Assembly: GCF_003668575.1 (NCBI RefSeq)
Contig: NZ_RCVZ01000004.1
Location: 124,001-188,000, forward strand
Source of the DNA: Falsibacillus albus
GTDB lineage: Bacteria; Bacillota; Bacilli; Bacillales; DSM-25281
Reading direction: 5' to 3'
Length of the DNA: 64,000 nucleotides
Both the position numbers and the translations under genes were made by a program. The notes under the pieces were generated by a model. It ran no database searches and had not been told where the DNA came from. It saw only the letters and a program-made list of their open reading frames with translations. Shown here piece after piece: positions 61,248 through 64,000 of this stretch (its first letter is position 1; every line of letters starts with the position of its first letter).

Positions 61248-62129
61248 CTAATTATTCACTTTTTGCGACAAATGGATTTGTTCATCAAGCCAGTCTTCAA
61301 TTCGGGAATGCAATGAATTCGATGCCCATAATGTCAATGCCTCCCTCTCACCCAGTTCATTGACTAAATGCTCTACAAACAATGTCCCGATATAATATCC
61401 AAGTCGGTTATATCCAAATCTATTTCCTCCTGAAAGCCTGAACCATTCACGTTCTTTCTCCATATTCCATTGCCCTATGGTATCCTCCTGGAATGCTTTG
61501 ATGATGGAATGTCTGTTCTTCTCTGCAAAAGCATACCACCCAATTCCTTCATCATTATAAGAAAAGTAAACCGGCTCATCTACATTCTCTACAATCCTCT
61601 TGGAAAGATATGTGGCAACTCCCTCCCTATACAGAGTTGTCATCCCATGCATCCAATCAATGTTTCTCCAATCAATGCCCTCTTCTCCCGAAATGACATT
61701 ATGATAAACATGTCCGATTTCATGAGCAGCGATCACCTTCATATGTTCTTCTTTGGCAGAAAGCTTTTCGATTGCAAAGAAGATATCTCCTGCCACTTTT
61801 GCTTCGACAAACGCATTTGACCCAAAGGAGCCGATAAAAAGGTGGAATTGTAGATCATGATTAAAATGATATGTGGAGGTGTAAGTTGCATTCACTTCTT
61901 TAATTATTTCAGGTAATCTGTGTGACGCTTTTTTCATTTCATCCATGACAGCTGGATATTTGTCAATTGCTGCATTCAATCTTTCATCTGTAAGAGGGCA
62001 GTGTTGGGGGAAATAGCGCTCATACACGTCCGGATATTCAGAGAAGAGGCCCTTCAAGTTATGTGTGGTCAACGGTTGATGAGATTCATAAAATGAAAAG
62101 AAATTCGAAGTCAGGTCATTGATTTTCAT
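61248..62129 (-). CDS. Zinc metallopeptidase-like protein (HEXXH)
   Basis: 293 residues. Zinc-binding AAHEIGHVYHN (HEXXH, about residue 146) with a likely third ligand glutamate in LYREGVATYLSKR about 35 residues on, the gluzincin arrangement. No signal peptide or membrane helix. I cannot name the family with certainty; a DUF2268-like predicted zinc-dependent protease is nearest in plan. ATG with AAAGGGGAA upstream. Alone, flanked by a repeat relic. Confidence 0.72.
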   Translation of the reverse strand: MKINDLTSNFFSFYESHQPLTTHNLKGLFSEYPDVYERYFPQHCPLTDERLNAAIDKYPAVMDEMKKASHRLPEIIKEVNATYTSTYHFNHDLQFHLFIGSFGSNAFVEAKVAGDIFFAIEKLSAKEEHMKVIAAHEIGHVYHNVISGEEGIDWRNIDWMHGMTTLYREGVATYLSKRIVENVDEPVYFSYNDEGIGWYAFAEKNRHSIIKAFQEDTIGQWNMEKEREWFRLSGGNRFGYNRLGYYIGTLFVEHLVNELGEREALTLWASNSLHSRIEDWLDEQIHLSQKVNN

Positions 62130-62211
62130 GTAAATTCCCCTTTTTACCTTATTATACCATTTTGACTATTGGTTTTGATGAAGGAATAAACGCTATTATC
62201 AAGGGCTTACA

Positions 62212-62300
62212 ATGATTGATTTCCGTTGCGGGATGCCCGCTTTCCGAGTGGCGGGTGATGAGTCCTCAGGAGTCCCGCGCTTTCAGATCCAATCAGCATC
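62212..62300 (+). repeat. Decayed copy of the dispersed palindromic repeat
   Basis: GATTGATTTCCGTTGCGGGATG, CCCGCTTTCCGAGTGGCGGG and TCAGGAGTCCCGCGC tie it to the family of 13510-13845. With the terminator below it is all that the 317-base gap 62130-62446 holds. Confidence 0.6.
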
Positions 62301-62335
62301 AAATGTGTATTAGATACAACACGCTTAGAAAAATA

Positions 62336-62370
62336 ATTAAAAAAACTCAACCTTCAATAGAAAGTTGAGT
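62336..62370 (-). terminator. Terminator of the sigma/anti-sigma operon
   Basis: ACTCAAC(CT)TTC/GAAAGTTGAGT hairpin followed by seven T on the minus strand, about 75 bases past the anti-sigma stop. Confidence 0.8.
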
Positions 62371-62446
62371 CAGATCGGAAGATGATGATTGCCGTATACA
62401 CGCTATATTTAGGACTGCTCCTCGGGGCATTTTCATATGAAATCAG

Positions 62447-63214
62447 CTATTTGATGCTTTCCCAGCTAATTTTCCAGATGCCTTCGTTGTTTTTAATAAG
62501 TGATATTGCCTTTTGTTCATTTCCTTCAGAGATGTAAATTATTGCTCTTCTTTCATTGATCAGTTTAATTTGATGGTGTCCTTGTTGAATCGGTCCATAT
62601 AGAGCATTAAGCTTCGATCCATCTTGAGTTTTTCTGAATTCAATATATTCCTTTTCGGTTTTAAATGGCAGTTTTTCATTGCTGTCATGATTCAATAGAG
62701 CATATTGAATGGGATAATCATTCAATCTTCCTGCTTCTATAAACAGCTTGAAAATGTCGATGGCAGGAAGCCCGTTGAGCAAAGATTCTTTTTTGCTTGC
62801 AGAGAAATCCATATAGGTTTTCTTTAATTCACTGTTCATATTAAGATCTGAAAATGTTGAATCGGCATTGGTCGATACACCGGTTTTAGCCCGCAATGAG
62901 GCAGGTTTAGAAGACTTGCCATCGTTCATTTTGTATTCAGAACTACTTTCCGCCATGTCTGCACTTGATGAGTCATTTGACCCCATTTGTCCAAAATGGT
63001 TTATTAACGAGCCAATGATGAAAATAGCAAATGCAGCAGCGGCTATGCCGATGACCTTTGGGAACCAGCTTTTCTTCTTAATTGATGGCCGGTTAATTTC
63101 TTTTGATTCTTTGATTTTCATTCTTATTTTCCGTTTGTCTTCGTCTGTGAAAATTGGTTCAGGCGATATATATGCATCCAGATCATTTTTTAATCGATCT
63201 AGCTGTTTATCCAT
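62447..63214 (-). CDS. Predicted membrane anti-sigma factor
   Basis: 255 residues: a short cytoplasmic N-terminal part (about 1-48, charged), one membrane helix (about 50-68, VIGIAAAAFAIFIIGSLI) and an extracytoplasmic region with a Ser-rich linker. Start overlaps the sigma-factor gene by 8 bases, the usual arrangement of an anti-sigma partner; sequence itself gives no strong family match. AGGAGGGATG precedes the ATG. Would hold the sigma factor at the membrane until a cell-envelope signal arrives. Confidence 0.75.
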   Translation of the reverse strand: MDKQLDRLKNDLDAYISPEPIFTDEDKRKIRMKIKESKEINRPSIKKKSWFPKVIGIAAAAFAIFIIGSLINHFGQMGSNDSSSADMAESSSEYKMNDGKSSKPASLRAKTGVSTNADSTFSDLNMNSELKKTYMDFSASKKESLLNGLPAIDIFKLFIEAGRLNDYPIQYALLNHDSNEKLPFKTEKEYIEFRKTQDGSKLNALYGPIQQGHHQIKLINERRAIIYISEGNEQKAISLIKNNEGIWKISWESIK

Positions 63215-63782
63215 TCAGCATCCCTCCTCGCAAAGAATGCATCTTTTTTAATTTTTCCCTTCCCCGGTGCAGCCTCGTTTTGACAGTAGAAAGGCTGATT
63301 TCGAGCAATTGGCTGATTTCATCTGTTGAAAGATCTTTATAGTAAAAAAGAATGATCACTTCCCTATATTTGATCGGAAGCTGAAGTACAAATTTGATGA
63401 GCTGCCTGCTTTCATCTTTTAGGATCAATTCTTCTTCCGGCACTGCCCCTCCTTCATCCCCAAATGAAAAAAATTGGTCAGTCAATTGGAGCTTCCGAAA
63501 GTGCCAGCTGCGGAGATAGTCTTTGCATTTGTTGATGGCAATTGAATAGATCCAGCTTTTCAGCTTGGATCTTCCTTCAAAAGTATCGAGCTTTTGATAA
63601 ATGGCCAAAAAAACCTCTTGAATCAAATCTTCCGTCTGGGCCCAATTTTTTGTATATGAAAACATGAGGCGCTTTAATTCCTCGCCATACATGTTCATCA
63701 AAATTTCAATGGCATCATCAGGCTTCATGCCTGCCATTATTTCGTCCTCGATCAGCGAGGCGGAAATGTGCTGCCTTTCCAA
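63207..63782 (-). CDS. ECF-type RNA polymerase sigma factor
   Basis: 191 residues. Region 2 about 35-100 (WAQTEDLIQEVFLAIYQKLDTFEGRSKLKSWIYSIAINKCKDYLR) and region 4 about 125-180 (VLQLPIKYREVIILFYYKDLSTDEISQLLEISLSTVKTRLHRGREKL). Directs transcription of envelope-stress genes. TTG at 63782 has GGGGGGATGAGG upstream; an internal ATG at 63737 preceded by GAGG is also plausible and would give 176 residues. Upstream promoter TGTAAC-N17-CGTC is of the ECF type, so autoregulation is likely. Confidence 0.85.
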   Translation of the reverse strand: MERQHISASLIEDEIMAGMKPDDAIEILMNMYGEELKRLMFSYTKNWAQTEDLIQEVFLAIYQKLDTFEGRSKLKSWIYSIAINKCKDYLRSWHFRKLQLTDQFFSFGDEGGAVPEEELILKDESRQLIKFVLQLPIKYREVIILFYYKDLSTDEISQLLEISLSTVKTRLHRGREKLKKMHSLRGGMLNG

Positions 63783-63820
63783 ACCTCATCCCCCCTATTG
63801 AACTAGCTAGTCACCATTAT

Positions 63821-63847
63821 GACGATCATGAAAGGTCAATGGTTACA
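63821..63847 (-). promoter_or_regulatory. ECF-type promoter of the sigma operon
   Basis: Minus strand TGTAAC (63842-63847), 17-bp spacer, CGTC (63821-63824). Fits the SigX/SigV-like -35/-10 pattern and lies about 40 bases before the sigma gene. Confidence 0.7.
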
Positions 63848-63870
63848 ACTCATTCTATCATTTTTGGATA

Positions 63871-63925
63871 GAAAAAAATGCCATTTCCCTTCGATTAGTA
63901 TAAACAAAAGAGAAATTGGCATTTT
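63871..63925 (-). terminator. Terminator of the gene at the window end
   Basis: TGCCAATTTC/GAAATGGCA-type stem followed by seven T on the minus strand, 20 bases past the stop of the partial gene. Confidence 0.75.
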
Positions 63926-63943
63926 AATTGACTTATCAATTTT

Positions 63944-64000
63944 TTATATTGATTTGGCTAAAAGCTCTCTAAGCCTTGCTTGTTCTTGCTGAACATCTTT
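63944..64000 (-). CDS. C-terminal end of an unidentified gene (partial)
   Basis: Open minus-strand frame from the window end reading KDVQQEQARLRELLAKSI then TAA. The helical, charged end and the strong terminator right behind it support a real gene that begins beyond base 64000. Nothing more can be said. Confidence 0.45.
   Translation of the reverse strand, partial: KDVQQEQARLRELLAKSI

Noticed and set aside
62390-62540. Small plus-strand ORF starting ATGATGATTGCC
   Set aside because: Overlaps the anti-sigma gene on the other strand and has no clear ribosome site.

Overview
The window (about 40% GC, compact, strongly minus-strand biased) reads as chromosome of an endospore-forming Bacillaceae bacterium. 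The signs are a SpoIIP amidase, a YjcZ-type spore peptide, a GerPA/GerPF-like peptide, a WalR-type box in front of a YocH-like LysM/3D protein, a YcnK copper repressor, consensus AAGGAGG ribosome sites with many TTG/GTG starts, and a TxpA/BsrG-type toxin. The genus cannot be fixed from the sequence alone. I see no rRNA, tRNA, CRISPR array, phage or transposase gene.

Layout. 1-3096: a c-di-GMP GGDEF/EAL protein cut by the window edge. 3.1-4.75 kb: an ethanolamine-type permease behind a cre-overlapped promoter and a leader terminator. 4.8-9.1 kb: an UPF1/DNA2-like helicase with PLD-like and zinc-ribbon tail, and a YtcJ-type amidohydrolase. 9.2-9.6 kb: a type I toxin-antitoxin locus whose 32-codon toxin overlaps a convergent antisense RNA. 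9.7-20 kb: small membrane and spore proteins, an OpuD-type betaine transporter, a lytic transglycosylase, a cupin, a DJ-1/PfpI protein, an Eis-like acetyltransferase with a palindromic operator, YocH, a PH-domain protein, and about 12 copies of a 52-bp tandem repeat. 20-33 kb: methionine aminopeptidase, aldehyde dehydrogenase, PAS histidine kinase, PPOX protein, YibQ-like deacetylase, FUSC transporter, SulP transporter, YhgE/Pip protein and SpoIIP. 33-37.4 kb: a copper-type module (YcnK plus a FixH/YtkA-like lipoprotein), a PPOX protein, a DUF2500 protein and UppP.

38.2-43.8 kb is a coherent stress/export system: a PepSY-type membrane protein, a histidine kinase, a response regulator and a MacAB/YknXYZ-like exporter. 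The exporter operon and the PepSY gene carry nearly identical 18-bp direct-repeat boxes at the same distance from a CATAAT -10 element, so they probably form the regulon of this two-component pair.

43.9-52.7 kb is one long B12 salvage operon under an adenosylcobalamin riboswitch: btuF, btuC, a btuD-cbiZ fusion, cobU, cobS, cobC, a short second CobU-like gene, a PduO-type adenosyltransferase, cblT, cblS and an alpha/beta hydrolase. Most junctions overlap. There are no de novo corrin genes, so the locus imports and remodels corrinoids and alpha-ribazole.

52.8-64 kb: TopB, GpmA, a hypothetical protein, a lipoprotein gene broken by an apparent 4-base slippage, and, directly upstream of it, the most unusual protein here: an XRE-type helix-turn-helix fused to a degenerate F1-ATPase beta-like domain with no P-loop lysine. 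Then GNAT, CcdC-like, YjcZ, a CDF transporter, a zinc metallopeptidase, an ECF sigma/anti-sigma pair with an autoregulatory-type promoter, and the tail of one more gene. Five intergenic gaps hold decayed or intact copies of a palindromic MITE-like repeat.
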